IMG/VR virus record: IMGVR_UViG_3300018023_000033
Coordinates: 1-23,845 of that record
Reading direction: 5' to 3' (one strand)
DNA: 23,845 nt
Source: a virus
Every line of letters starts with the position of its first letter. Position 1 is the stretch's first letter. The translations under genes were made by a program, and so were the position numbers. Positions 1 to 7,638 of the stretch are shown in pieces. The notes beneath the pieces were generated by a model that ran no database searches, was not told the DNA's origin, and saw nothing but the letters and a program-made list of their open reading frames with translations.

Positions 1-2567
1 CGCACATCAGTACCATCCACAGCCTTGCCTTGAATGCCATCCGTAAAGACCCCGAGGGTTTCGGATTCGAGGGAAGGGTCACACCGATGGACGACTATGA
101 CCAATCTCAAATGGTAAAGAAGCTCATCGAACGGAGCAAGCCCGAACCGGGGGAGGAACACAATCCCTATCGGTTCCTTGAGAAGCTCGGCTACCATCGG
201 GCACGGGGGATAGGATTCTCCGCCGACTACACCGATGAAGTGCATGAGGAGGCCCTTGAACACCACGCCGGATATCACGCTCTGGAAGACTGGGAGACCA
301 AGATTTGGTACAGCTTCGAGGAAGAGAAGAAAAAGTGCCGGATGGTGGATTTTGACGACATGGTGTTACTGGTAAATAAACGAGCAGCAGAGCAGTCAGC
401 ATGGAAACTGAAGCTCCAATCTCGGTTTTGGCATGTTTTGGTCGATGAAAGTCAAGACCTCAGCCCGACCCAGCATGTTTTTGTCAATAACTTGCTACCC
501 GACTCTAATCAAAACCTGTATATGGTCGGAGATTTGGCCCAATGTCAGCCTGCGGGAACAAAGGTAAGAGTGCTTGAGAAGCGAGCATACAAACTTTCAG
601 GTGCAAAAGTCACGTTAAAGGATATAAGCGAGCTTCGTGATGGCAACAGAGTCGTGTCTTGGAGCCCGTTTTGGGTTTGTAGAAGGGGGCAGAAGAAGCA
701 GTTTGTGGTTTTAGATGGAAGAAAGATAAAGACTTCTAGCCGTATGTATAATGGAAGGATGCTTTCTGTATCCTATAAGGGAAATACAACCAGAGTTACC
801 CCCAATCACTGGTTCTGGGCTAGATTTTCTCCATCCTTGACCACGAGAAGAGTTTTTGCAGTCTATCTTATGTGGCGACAGGACTGGGGATTTAGGGTCG
901 GTAGGGTTACGCTCAAAGGGTCTGGCAATGTCAGCTTGTTCGCCCGAAGGGCGGCGGTTCAGAAATGCGACAAGATGTGGTTGCTAAAAATTACAGATGA
1001 CCACATTGAAGCAGAGACCCAAGAACAGATATTTTCTCTTAGGTACGGCATACCTCATACCGAATTTGAAAATTACGGACTATCCGAAAAAAGCATCGAA
1101 CAGGTGAAGCGGATATTTGCTGCGTCTGACCCCAGTGGCGGGTATAGGTGTCTGGAGGACCAAGGTCTTCTATTTGAATACCCCATATGGAGTAAGCCTG
1201 AAAAGAACAGGCAGAATTGGGGACGGAGTCCATATTTCAAGATAGTCGCAGCCAACCTTATTCCTGAAGTTATGGAATTGCCTCATCTGGAAGACAGGGG
1301 TAGTTCTCCGATAACTTCAGTCATCTCCGAGAATTACTCCGGGTTAGTGTACTCCCTTGACGTAGAGATAGACCATAGATATGTAGCTGATGAAGTACCG
1401 GTTGGGAATTCTATCTACGCCTTTCAGGGGGCAGAGCCACGGTTGCTCAAGGAGTTTAGTGAGGGCTGGCGTGGGCATGTACCGGACCTGTATCGTATCT
1501 CTCGCAACCACCGGAGCCTTCCCGCCATCATCCGGTTATCCAACCGCATCAATGCCACGATGACCGAGGTCATTCCCCTCAAGATGCAAGTGTTCCGGGG
1601 AATGGAGGGGGACAAGGAAGTAGAGACCGGCACCGCCCGGCTCATTCGTTCTAGCACGCCGGGAGAAATCGCCAACATCATCGCTCGGGAGATACAACAC
1701 GACAATGGCGTTAAGGGAAAGCACATTGACTACAAGGATAATGCCATCCTCGTGCGTAGCGCCATCCAGGTCCGGGACCTAGAAGGTGCGCTCGTTCGCC
1801 TGCGTATCCCTTATATCGTCCGGGGCGGCAGGGGATTACTTCAAACCGAGGAAATCAAAGACCTGCTTTCTTATTTCCGTCTGGCGGTCAACCCCAAAGA
1901 TTACCCCGCTTTTAGTCGGGCAATCAGCACTCCCAAGCGGGGAGTCGGGGATGTAGCCATCGAAAAGATACGAGTCCGGGCGGAGGCCGACCACGGCGGC
2001 GACCTGCTGGCGGCGTGCGGTACCAATGATAAACTTGACTTGTTCTCTCGGGCAATGGGGGAAGTGAAGAGCCGCCTTTCTTCTCCAATGGCCGCTTTAG
2101 AGGAAATCATTAACCTCTTTCGGTACAAGGATTACATCAATCAGAAGTATGCACGGGAGGCCAGCAAGGCACGGACGAAGTGTGAGAACATTGACCGGTT
2201 TGTTTCTTTGGTGGAAGGTCTGGTCAATGATACCGGTTTATCTGCCGAAGACCTTGTGTTTCAGCTTGCCATGGAGCGCCCCACCGATGAAGATGATGAA
2301 GAGGGGGCCGTAACCATCAGTACCATCCACAGCGCCAAGGGGTTAGAGTGGCGTCGGGTCTATGTCACCAATGTCACTGAGGGCAGCATTCCCCACCGTT
2401 TTTGTACTACTCCAACCGAGTGGGAGGAGGAGCGGAGGCTTCTATACGTGGCCTGTACGAGGGCAAAGGATGTTTTGAACATTTGTGTTCATGCATTGGA
2501 ATTCCGTGGACCCAATACAATCTCCGTTCGACCCTCTAGGTTCCTTTCTGAAATCGGAGTTTTGTAA
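1..2567 (+). CDS. UvrD/Rep-family superfamily 1 DNA helicase, 5' partial, interrupted by an intein
   Basis: ATP-dependent 3'-5' DNA helicase of the UvrD/PcrA/Rep family, probably for phage DNA replication or repair. The frame is open from the left edge (first full codon at 3), and the first residues read HISTIHSLALNAI, the motif Ib region. Motif I (Walker A) therefore lies upstream of the window, and the TTG at 30 is not the true start. Visible motifs: II as VDESQDLSPTQ (canonical DEFQD), III as VGDLAQ then SIYAFQGAEP split by the intein, IV around YRISRNHRSLP, V as STIHSAKGLEW, VI as LLYVACTRAKD. About 565 helicase residues are visible without the intein, which fits a UvrD-size protein lacking its first part. 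The stop at 2567 is followed by a GIY-YIG gene. The family is certain; the biological role is inferred. Confidence 0.93.
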   Translation, partial: HISTIHSLALNAIRKDPEGFGFEGRVTPMDDYDQSQMVKKLIERSKPEPGEEHNPYRFLEKLGYHRARGIGFSADYTDEVHEEALEHHAGYHALEDWETKIWYSFEEEKKKCRMVDFDDMVLLVNKRAAEQSAWKLKLQSRFWHVLVDESQDLSPTQHVFVNNLLPDSNQNLYMVGDLAQCQPAGTKVRVLEKRAYKLSGAKVTLKDISELRDGNRVVSWSPFWVCRRGQKKQFVVLDGRKIKTSSRMYNGRMLSVSYKGNTTRVTPNHWFWARFSPSLTTRRVFAVYLMWRQDWGFRVGRVTLKGSGNVSLFARRAAVQKCDKMWLLKITDDHIEAETQEQIFSLRYGIPHTEFENYGLSEKSIEQVKRIFAASDPSGGYRCLEDQGLLFEYPIWSKPEKNRQNWGRSPYFKIVAANLIPEVMELPHLEDRGSSPITSVISENYSGLVYSLDVEIDHRYVADEVPVGNSIYAFQGAEPRLLKEFSEGWRGHVPDLYRISRNHRSLPAIIRLSNRINATMTEVIPLKMQVFRGMEGDKEVETGTARLIRSSTPGEIANIIAREIQHDNGVKGKHIDYKDNAILVRSAIQVRDLEGALVRLRIPYIVRGGRGLLQTEEIKDLLSYFRLAVNPKDYPAFSRAISTPKRGVGDVAIEKIRVRAEADHGGDLLAACGTNDKLDLFSRAMGEVKSRLSSPMAALEEIINLFRYKDYINQKYAREASKARTKCENIDRFVSLVEGLVNDTGLSAEDLVFQLAMERPTDEDDEEGAVTISTIHSAKGLEWRRVYVTNVTEGSIPHRFCTTPTEWEEERRLLYVACTRAKDVLNICVHALEFRGPNTISVRPSRFLSEIGVL
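543..1409 (+). mobile_element. Intein (289 aa) in helicase motif III, no recognisable endonuclease domain
   Basis: A protein-splicing insert between Gln and Ser of the helicase motif III (VGDLAQ / SIYAFQGAE). It starts with Cys1 (CQPAGTKV, block A). Block B is VTPNHWFW, with the Thr and His of the TxxH pattern. Block F lies around VYSLDVEIDHRYVAD, and the insert ends VPVGN followed by Ser+1. Removing codons 543-1409 restores a clean UvrD motif III in frame. The penultimate residue is Gly instead of the usual His, which is uncommon but known in active inteins. About 150 residues between blocks B and F show no LAGLIDADG or HNH signature, so this is probably a mini-intein or one with a decayed endonuclease. 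The segment is visibly more AT-rich than the helicase around it, consistent with separate ancestry. Confidence 0.9.
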
Positions 2568-2578
2568 ATATCAACTTT

Positions 2579-2599
2579 CTACTCCTAATACAGAGGTAG
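2579..2599 (+). promoter_or_regulatory. Hairpin overlapping the ribosome binding site of the GIY-YIG gene
   Basis: CTACTCCT (2579-2586) can pair with AGAGGTAG (2592-2599) around a 5-nt loop: 7 of 8 positions pair, including one G-U, with one mismatch. The 3' arm carries the GAGG that would serve as Shine-Dalgarno for the ATG at 2607. By comparison with T4 homing endonuclease genes it would limit translation. That function is inferred. Confidence 0.45.
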
Positions 2600-2606
2600 A
2601 AGAAGA

Positions 2607-3305
2607 ATGAAGACTAGCGGCGTCTACGGGTGGAGAAATACGATAACAGAAAAGTGGTACATCGGAAGCTCTGTCCACATTGAAAGACGAAAAGCAACCC
2701 ACCTTAAGGAGCTTAGCAGGGGAATCCACAGTGGTCAGAAATTTCTCCGAGCGTGGAGAAAGTACGGAAAACAGGCGTGGGAATTTGTAGTTATTGAACA
2801 ATGCGAGCCTGTCCGGGAGACCCTCATAGCCCGAGAGCAGCATTGGCTAGATTTTTATGGTAGTTACAAAAACGGCTATAACACTCTTCCGAAGGCGGGA
2901 AGTTGTTTGGGTACTAAGTGGACTGAGGACCGGCGTAGGAAAACCATTACTAGCCGGATAGCATCAGGTGGTTGGCATCATTCTAAGGAGACCAGAAAGC
3001 TCATTGGGGATATTCAGCGGGGCAAGAAGAAAGGCCCAATGTCTGAAGCACAGAAACGGCTCCTATCCAAGATAAAGATAGAGCAAGGTATGCCCGAGTC
3101 TGAGCGCCAGCGGATAGCTAAGATGGCAAGGGAAAGAGTGTATACTGACGAAATAAGGAGAAATATGTCCTTAGCGCATACAGGATATGTGATGCCGAAA
3201 GCCCAGCGAGATAAAATAGCGGTTGCCAATACTGGGAATCTTAAGGCACGTTGCAAGCATCAGCACATAAACCGTGGTTTACCCTGTGTCTGTGGCAAGC
3301 ATTAA
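2607..3305 (+). CDS. GIY-YIG homing endonuclease with NUMOD3-like repeats (free-standing, SegA-like)
   Basis: Site-specific DNA nuclease of the GIY-YIG family, a free-standing homing endonuclease of 232 aa. The nuclease domain is residues 3-95: the GIY element is GVY (5-7), the YIG element WYIG (17-20), the basic residues are R27/R28, and the probable catalytic Glu is E77 in REQHWLDFYG. After it come NUMOD3-like DNA-binding segments rich in Lys and Arg (about 105-215). The tail HINRGLPCVCGKH has an H-x-N-R-G...C-x-C pattern that recurs in the GIY-YIG gene at 18144-18851. The ATG at 2607 starts the conserved domain immediately. The gene is AT-rich relative to its neighbours and sits directly downstream of the helicase, as an insertion would. 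Confidence 0.9.
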   Translation: MKTSGVYGWRNTITEKWYIGSSVHIERRKATHLKELSRGIHSGQKFLRAWRKYGKQAWEFVVIEQCEPVRETLIAREQHWLDFYGSYKNGYNTLPKAGSCLGTKWTEDRRRKTITSRIASGGWHHSKETRKLIGDIQRGKKKGPMSEAQKRLLSKIKIEQGMPESERQRIAKMARERVYTDEIRRNMSLAHTGYVMPKAQRDKIAVANTGNLKARCKHQHINRGLPCVCGKH

Positions 3306-3353
3306 AAACCCTTAAAAGTTCAGTATTTATTACTGTGTGTTATAGGAGGATGT

Positions 3354-3692
3354 ATGGCATCCATCATCAAGCAATACCCCGGTCTAATGCCGGGTGATTA
3401 TCTGGAAATTGGTACCCCGCAGCGCATCACCGCTCAGCTTCCCGATGGCGTGGCGGTCAGAACGTTCGTTACCCCATCGTTGACCGACCCCGAGGCCGGG
3501 TACATGCTGCAAGCAGTCAAGACCCGGAAGGCGGGCTGGGGGAACGGTTCGGCAAACATCATCTGCACCTGCACGGACTGTGCCTTCAAATTCGGATTGG
3601 TTTTGACCGGCGTCAAGACCCCCTGCAAGCACGCTAAGGGTCTCCGGGCGCTGTTGCGCACCACCAGCGAAATCTCACGACTTGACGAATAG
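3354..3692 (+). CDS. Small SWIM-type zinc finger protein
   Basis: A 112-residue protein of unknown role with a likely SWIM zinc finger, which in other proteins mediates DNA or protein binding. The visible ligands are C71 and C73 in ICTCTDC, then C91 and H93 in PCKHAKGLRAL, giving the C-x-C-x(n)-C-x-H pattern and the typical KHxxxLRAL ending. The remaining N-terminal 65 residues (LMPGDYLEIGTPQRI and on) match nothing I recognise. The ATG has a strong AGGAGG upstream (TATAGGAGGATGT), so the start is secure. GC-rich third positions match the phage core genes and differ from the endonuclease just upstream. The next gene begins 7 bases after the stop. Confidence 0.7.
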   Translation: MASIIKQYPGLMPGDYLEIGTPQRITAQLPDGVAVRTFVTPSLTDPEAGYMLQAVKTRKAGWGNGSANIICTCTDCAFKFGLVLTGVKTPCKHAKGLRALLRTTSEISRLDE

Positions 3693-3699
3693 GGGGTTT

Positions 3700-4158
3700 A
3701 TGAGTTCTTCCGACCCGTTTGCCCCGATATTTCTCGGGCATTTGATTGGGGATTATCTTCTCCAGAATAAGTGGATGGCGATGAACAAGAGCTCCAGTCA
3801 CTTCAAATGTGCTGTTCACTGCCTTCTCTATACCTTGGCAGTTACGGCGACGACGTTTCCCCTGTTCATTGGGTTGGACCCCTTTATTCGTTTTGTTTTA
3901 TGGCCGCTTTGGGTTTTTGTCAGTCACTTCTATATTGACCGCTATGGATTGGCGGACAAGTGGCTTAAATTGATACGAGGGCGGTCTCTTGAAGAGTTTT
4001 TGGAGCATGGTAAGGAGGGCATCCCCGTCAAGTTCGAGCAGGTCTCTAACTACCATGCTCTCCGGGCGGCATTCACCGGGTTGGTTTATGCGGCGGCGGA
4101 CAACACCATGCATTTAATTCTCATGTACTACGCCGCTCTTGCACTTTTATCTGCATAA
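3700..4158 (+). CDS. DUF3307-like integral membrane protein
   Basis: A 152-residue polytopic membrane protein. The N-terminal GHLIGDYLLQNKWMA and the following helix with conserved His (FKCAVHCLLYTLAV), then WVFVSHFYIDRY, are the signature of the DUF3307 family, small membrane proteins of unknown function found in phages and bacteria. Hydrophobic segments lie at about residues 9-20, 40-60, 65-85 and 125-150. An upstream in-frame TTG at 3682 would overlap the previous gene, but the ATG at 3700 has a GGGGG-type ribosome site just before it and starts nearer the conserved part, so I prefer 3700. The last helix is short and ends at the C-terminus (LALLSA). The function is unknown. Confidence 0.75.
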   Translation: MSSSDPFAPIFLGHLIGDYLLQNKWMAMNKSSSHFKCAVHCLLYTLAVTATTFPLFIGLDPFIRFVLWPLWVFVSHFYIDRYGLADKWLKLIRGRSLEEFLEHGKEGIPVKFEQVSNYHALRAAFTGLVYAAADNTMHLILMYYAALALLSA

Positions 4159-4196
4159 ATTCCCTTTCCCGTGGTATACTGTAGGTGGAGGGAAGT

Positions 4197-4364
4197 ATGG
4201 AAATGACCACGCAAGACCTTGAGTTTCTGAGTAAAATGGGGATAGCTCCCCAAGAAACCGAAGAAGAGCGCAAGGCAAGGTATGAGCGTGTGCGTTTAGA
4301 AATGCTTCCTTACTTGCTCGCAGATGCCCGTCGTTTGGGAAGGAACCTGACGGCTGGTTGGTAA
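4197..4364 (+). CDS. Small hypothetical protein (55 aa)
   Basis: A short ORF encoding 55 residues, starting MEMTTQDLEFLSKMGIAP and ending RNLTAGW. It has a clear ribosome site (GGTGGAGGGAAGT before the ATG) and fills the gap between the DUF3307-like gene and the next one. The product is mostly charged helix (residues 18-50, ETEEERKARYERVRLEMLP) with no cysteines and no membrane segment. Short proteins of this style are common between phage genes, but I do not recognise a family. Being a real gene rests on the ribosome site, spacing and composition, so confidence is moderate. Confidence 0.6.
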   Translation: MEMTTQDLEFLSKMGIAPQETEEERKARYERVRLEMLPYLLADARRLGRNLTAGW

Positions 4365-4423
4365 GACACCAAATTTCAATGGAAGATTAGCCTCTGCTAC
4401 GGCATTGAGGCAAGGAGTTTAAT

Positions 4424-4711
4424 ATGAAAGAACTTGACCAGCGCCGGGCGGAAGCCCGAGCGTGGAAGTACTTCCGTGTAATCCTTCCGATTAGCCGGAA
4501 GCGGTTAAAGGGACTTTACAAGCAGGCTTCGGACCGGATGCGTCCGGGGGTTCATCCGGGAAACACCAAGGGTGACTTCATGGAAATGCAGGATTTTTAT
4601 CACGAACTTTTGGAAGCCAACCCGCATTGGGCATTTATCACTGAGCACCCGGTGCTCCAGCAGAAACGCCCCAACCGAGGAAAGGGTCATTTCACCCAAG
4701 CAAGGAGTTGA
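4424..4711 (+). CDS. Small protein with a J-domain-like segment lacking HPD
   Basis: A 95-residue protein of unknown role. Residues about 28-66 follow the J-domain layout: a basic helix (RLKGLYKQASDRM), a loop, then a second helix ending MQDFYHELLEAN, as in helices II and III of DnaJ-type domains. The invariant HPD is absent; the corresponding loop reads RPGVHPGN. If the resemblance is real it should not stimulate an Hsp70 in the usual way and may be a J-like structural fold. The start has a GGCAAGGAGTTTAAT ribosome site, and the same GCAAGGAGTT is repeated before the next gene at 4713. The stop is one base before the next ATG, so the two are likely cotranslated. The J-like reading is tentative. 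Confidence 0.6.
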   Translation: MKELDQRRAEARAWKYFRVILPISRKRLKGLYKQASDRMRPGVHPGNTKGDFMEMQDFYHELLEANPHWAFITEHPVLQQKRPNRGKGHFTQARS

Positions 4712-4712
4712 T

Positions 4713-5495
4713 ATGAGAACCGGATACTTCGATGTTAGCATTCCCACGGAACATGGGCGGGTGTGGGGTGCCATTCTCGGCTATGATTTCTGCGCCGAGC
4801 ACGAGTGGGGTATTGCCAAGTTGCTGGACCGTTTCGGGGTCACATCAGACACCCGGTTTCTCGGCATGAACCGCCGCAAGATTATCAAGGTCGCAGAGGG
4901 CCTCATGTGGGTCAAATGCAGGCATCGTCAAGGGATTCTTCTTCCCGATTCTGTATCCCTTTGGCTTGAAGAGCGTGAGCCGGTGGAAATACGCTACTGG
5001 AAAACTCTTGGGCTGACCAACCGCAAAGGCATGTACGCTGCGTGGGATGAGGAGTCCTTCTGTATTACCTCCGATGACAAGATGGAGATTGTGCGGCTCA
5101 AGCAGGTCTACGAAGCCTTCTTGCGCAAGGACATCGCCATTGCCCGACTCTCCTCCGGGTGGGCTCAGGGCTCCAGTCTCGCTTTCATTATTATCAGTCA
5201 GATGCCCAAGGCGGTGAAGAAGGCGTGGGTGAATACAGACCGTCTGGACAACAGGGTTCGCCGGGAGTTCAAGCGGACCCGTATAGAAAGTTTGCTACGG
5301 AAAAAGAAAAAGGGATTTTTTGCTCTCTCACCGAGGTATAATAAGAGTGGAGAGCTTGTTGTCTGGCTCAACCCGTTTGAACAGAGCAAGTACAATTCCG
5401 GGTGGTTTACGATTCAAGACCTTCAGGATTGGGCAAGAGACACGGGGAAGGTCATTAAGAAGCCTGACCCACCCGAGTCCTTCATCCCACAATAA
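4713..5495 (+). CDS. Hypothetical phage protein (260 aa)
   Basis: A 260-residue soluble protein I do not recognise. The frame extends upstream to 4572, but the ATG at 4713 has a GCAAGGAGTTGAT ribosome site and begins 1 base after the preceding stop, so it is the likely start. The N-terminal part contains GYDFCAEHEWGIAKLLDRFG, and a C-terminal basic stretch (FKRTRIESLLRKKKKGF, about 185-202) is followed by Trp-containing segments and FTIQDLQDWARDTG. No catalytic motif or membrane segment is visible. The basic patch allows nucleic-acid binding, but that is only a guess. Confidence 0.7.
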   Translation: MRTGYFDVSIPTEHGRVWGAILGYDFCAEHEWGIAKLLDRFGVTSDTRFLGMNRRKIIKVAEGLMWVKCRHRQGILLPDSVSLWLEEREPVEIRYWKTLGLTNRKGMYAAWDEESFCITSDDKMEIVRLKQVYEAFLRKDIAIARLSSGWAQGSSLAFIIISQMPKAVKKAWVNTDRLDNRVRREFKRTRIESLLRKKKKGFFALSPRYNKSGELVVWLNPFEQSKYNSGWFTIQDLQDWARDTGKVIKKPDPPESFIPQ

Positions 5496-5532
5496 GTGGA
5501 CGGATTCGAGGAGTGGTACTCTGCGGGAGGAA

Positions 5533-5742
5533 ATGATGAAGGAACTTAAAGACATGACCACCAATGAGTTGGTCGAATTTTGGACAGGACATGCGTGCAT
5601 CGCCATCGGCAAGGGAGAGTTTCGTAGCGCAATTTGCGACATCATCCTGTCCTCCATGCAGTTGGGAGCCGATAACCAGAAAGACTACGAAGAGCGCAGC
5701 AAGCGGGAACGTGCTCGGGAACTCCGCAAGAAACGGTCATAG
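5533..5742 (+). CDS. Small hypothetical protein (69 aa)
   Basis: A 69-residue protein starting MMKELKDMTTNELVEFW and ending in a very basic helix (RSKRERARELRKKRS). The ribosome site GGGAGGAA lies just before the double ATG at 5533/5536; either Met could be used. It sits 37 bases after the previous gene and 9 bases before the next, in the same direction, so it is probably in the same transcript. There are two cysteines and no membrane segment. The family is not recognised. The longer frame starting at 5320 is only an overlap with the end of the preceding gene. Confidence 0.65.
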   Translation: MMKELKDMTTNELVEFWTGHACIAIGKGEFRSAICDIILSSMQLGADNQKDYEERSKRERARELRKKRS

Positions 5743-5751
5743 GGAGGCCGC

Positions 5752-6213
5752 ATGTATTTTTTCCCGTTAATGCTTTTACCCATCATCTTTTGTCTCATTG
5801 CTTACCTTCTTCACAAGCAAGGAATCCTTGTGGAGAGTCATGGTCTCGGTGAGGCTATCTGCACCCTTGTTGCCTGCGCTATTATCACCGGTGCCGGGCT
5901 GGCACTGGAGTTCTACGACGTCACGAGCGACACAGAGATTTGGAGCGGGTCCATCACTCAAAAACAGCGGGAGGAAGTTTCCTGCCGTCACTCCTACAAG
6001 TGCAACTGTTATACCACCACCGACAAGGATGGTCATTCCGAGGAACATTGCTCAACCTGCTACGAACACAGCTATGACGTAGATTGGGACCTTTATTTCT
6101 CCACGGGTAAGCAAATCAGCATCGACACTGTTGACCGTCAAGGGCTTAACATGCCTCCCCGGTGGGCCGGATGGTCAGCCCATCCCCGGTGCCAAGATTA
6201 TCCACACGTATGA
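5752..6213 (+). CDS. Membrane-anchored phage protein with Cys-rich external domain, apparently shortened
   Basis: A 153-residue protein with two N-terminal hydrophobic segments (about 2-20 and 34-54), then a soluble region from about 60. The soluble part holds clustered Cys and His (CRHSYKCNCYTTTDKDG, then HCSTCYEHSYDVDWDLYFS), likely a metal site or disulfides. It resembles membrane proteins of other large phages in which the part after the DVDRQG..MPPRW element continues for many more residues. Here it ends 19 residues after MPPRW with a sequence unlike that continuation (GWSAHPRCQDYPHV), so I infer a 3' deletion or frameshift. The ribosome site is AGGGAGGCCGC. The function is unknown. Confidence 0.7.
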   Translation: MYFFPLMLLPIIFCLIAYLLHKQGILVESHGLGEAICTLVACAIITGAGLALEFYDVTSDTEIWSGSITQKQREEVSCRHSYKCNCYTTTDKDGHSEEHCSTCYEHSYDVDWDLYFSTGKQISIDTVDRQGLNMPPRWAGWSAHPRCQDYPHV

Positions 6214-6283
6214 CCTGATTGAGGCTGGGCTGTGTTGGGAGCAGTGGAATCCCCGTGGAATCACCCGCCCCGCCGGTCGCTGA
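6164..6283 (+). pseudogene. Possible 3' remnant of another gene, in a different frame
   Basis: Just where the membrane protein loses its expected sequence, another frame reads sensibly for 39 codons (PDGQPIPGAKIIHTYDLIEA, then LCWEQWNPRGITRP) and stops at 6283. No good start codon or ribosome site precedes it. It looks like the tail of a second gene joined to the truncated membrane gene by deletion, or the frameshifted end of the same gene. Coding character was judged by eye only. Confidence 0.35.
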
Positions 6284-6319
6284 GTTTGTGCGTCAGTTGA
6301 AGGAAGATTTCTATAATCT

Positions 6320-6658
6320 ATGAGCGACTATGACTCACTTTCGGACGCTGACCTCCAGCAGAACTTGATGGAGCGATTCAGACCCTTGATGGGTAGAGCG
6401 GTCACCAGTATGCTCCAGACCGAGATAAGAGTATTGCTCGATAACTGGACGCACGAGATGCAGGCGTACTTTTACTGCGAGTTTTTGGAGGTGCAGGACG
6501 AGCCATGGCAACATGTTCGGGTCTTCCGCATGGAAAACAGAATACGCATCCTTACGGTAGAATTTGACAAGTCCAGTTTTAGCTTAAACGCTTCTCTGTG
6601 CCCATTCACCGCATATGATGATATCGTAATGAAAGCCAAAAAGGGAATTGCAGTATAA
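6320..6658 (+). CDS. Hypothetical protein (112 aa)
   Basis: A 112-residue acidic, soluble protein starting MSDYDSLSDADLQQNLMERF. It is predicted helical in the first 45 residues, with a beta-like second half (WQHVRVFRMENRIRILTVEF). No motif, metal site or membrane segment is visible and no family is recognised. A weak ribosome site (AAGGAAG) lies about 13 bases upstream of the ATG. It ends before a 62-base gap that leads into the HNH endonuclease. Confidence 0.6.
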   Translation: MSDYDSLSDADLQQNLMERFRPLMGRAVTSMLQTEIRVLLDNWTHEMQAYFYCEFLEVQDEPWQHVRVFRMENRIRILTVEFDKSSFSLNASLCPFTAYDDIVMKAKKGIAV

Positions 6659-6696
6659 ATCCGTCTCATGACTAGCACAATAAACATGACTTTCAA

Positions 6697-6711
6697 CTCC
6701 TTTAATAGGAG
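6697..6711 (+). promoter_or_regulatory. Hairpin sequestering the ribosome binding site of the HNH gene
   Basis: CTCCT (6697-6701) pairs exactly with AGGAG (6707-6711) around the loop TTAAT, so the strong AGGAGG used by the GTG start at 6721 is buried in a 5-bp stem. This is directly visible. That it regulates translation is inferred. Confidence 0.5.
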
Positions 6712-6720
6712 GATAAAATC

Positions 6721-7638
6721 GTGTTAATGTGCTTTCATTGCAAGACAGGGGTGGGAAATAATGAGATTCGAGGAACATGCTTAAAACGAAATGAGGGGTT
6801 TCAAGGGAAAAAGAAACGGCACCAGTTCTTACAGGTGTGTAGTGAATGTTCCACGAGATTTTTGATATCAGGGCATGAAATGCCTCGTATAGTCTGTAGC
6901 AGGAAATGCTCGGACCTAAAAAGGAGTAGGGACTTTTCAGGGACCGGTAACCCCAACTATGGAAACAAAGTGTCTAAACATACAAAGAAACTTATTTCTA
7001 AACAGGTTTCGCTACGTATGCTAAACCCAAGAGAACGATGGGGGGCGGGAACAGCAAACCGAGGAAGGGTTTTTGGCAACGTATGGTTACAACGGCTAAG
7101 TGAGGGCCATAAAGGAATATCACACCCTTGCTCAGAAAAATCCAAGAGAAAGATTGGTACTAAATCAAGGGAGAAGTTTACTGATGAATATCGTAAACGT
7201 GTAAGAAAAGTAAATGAGGAACACGGCAATTGGACGCCGCTAGAAAACTTGTCTGATTTTGCTCTATACCGGAAATTATCGAATTGGGTTAATGGGGCTA
7301 ACTTGCTACAATTTCAGCCAATAGAGACAAAGAGACGAGTTTCTGAGTTGGGTATATTTCATCCAGTTAAGAATAAGACTGGGTTGGTACGAGACCATAG
7401 GCTGTCTCGAAAACAGGCATATGCTCTTGGGGTTTTCCCGGAGATAGTAAGGCATCCAGCAAATTGCCGGTATGTCACACACTCCGAAAATTGTAGGAAA
7501 AGAGTAACATCCGATTTGTCTGTTAAAGAGTTGTTCAGTTTAATCAGTAAGTTTTCTAGAGAGTGGACGGAACAGGGACAGTGCATTGAATTAATTGAAC
7601 GATATGAGTTGGGGGAACGATACAGGAGGGTATCATGA
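6721..7638 (+). CDS. HNH homing endonuclease with NUMOD3-like segments
   Basis: Free-standing HNH-family homing endonuclease of 305 aa. The N-terminal half has paired CxxC motifs (C4/C7, C40/C43, C59/C63), likely zinc-binding, then a NUMOD3-like GNPNYGNKVSKHTKKLISKQ (77-96). The nuclease core is C-terminal: DH at 225-226 in LVRDHRLSRKQA, then HPAN at 245-248 and N257 in THSENCRK, as in phage HNH enzymes of this type. The start is GTG at 6721 with AGGAGG 8 bases upstream. The gene is very AT-rich compared with its neighbours. Its stop overlaps the start of natV (ATGA at 7635), and the ribosome site for natV lies inside it, so insertion preserved expression of the downstream gene. Confidence 0.88.
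   Translation: MLMCFHCKTGVGNNEIRGTCLKRNEGFQGKKKRHQFLQVCSECSTRFLISGHEMPRIVCSRKCSDLKRSRDFSGTGNPNYGNKVSKHTKKLISKQVSLRMLNPRERWGAGTANRGRVFGNVWLQRLSEGHKGISHPCSEKSKRKIGTKSREKFTDEYRKRVRKVNEEHGNWTPLENLSDFALYRKLSNWVNGANLLQFQPIETKRRVSELGIFHPVKNKTGLVRDHRLSRKQAYALGVFPEIVRHPANCRYVTHSENCRKRVTSDLSVKELFSLISKFSREWTEQGQCIELIERYELGERYRRVS

Noticed and set aside
4172-4180. TGGTATACT, an extended -10 promoter look-alike before the 55-aa gene
   Set aside because: Transcription would begin within the ribosome binding site, and the -35 region matches only 3 of 6 bases. Too weak to call.
6312-6317. TATAAT just before the ATG at 6320
   Set aside because: It lies 2 bases before the start codon with no properly spaced -35 element, so a promoter here would make a message lacking the start.
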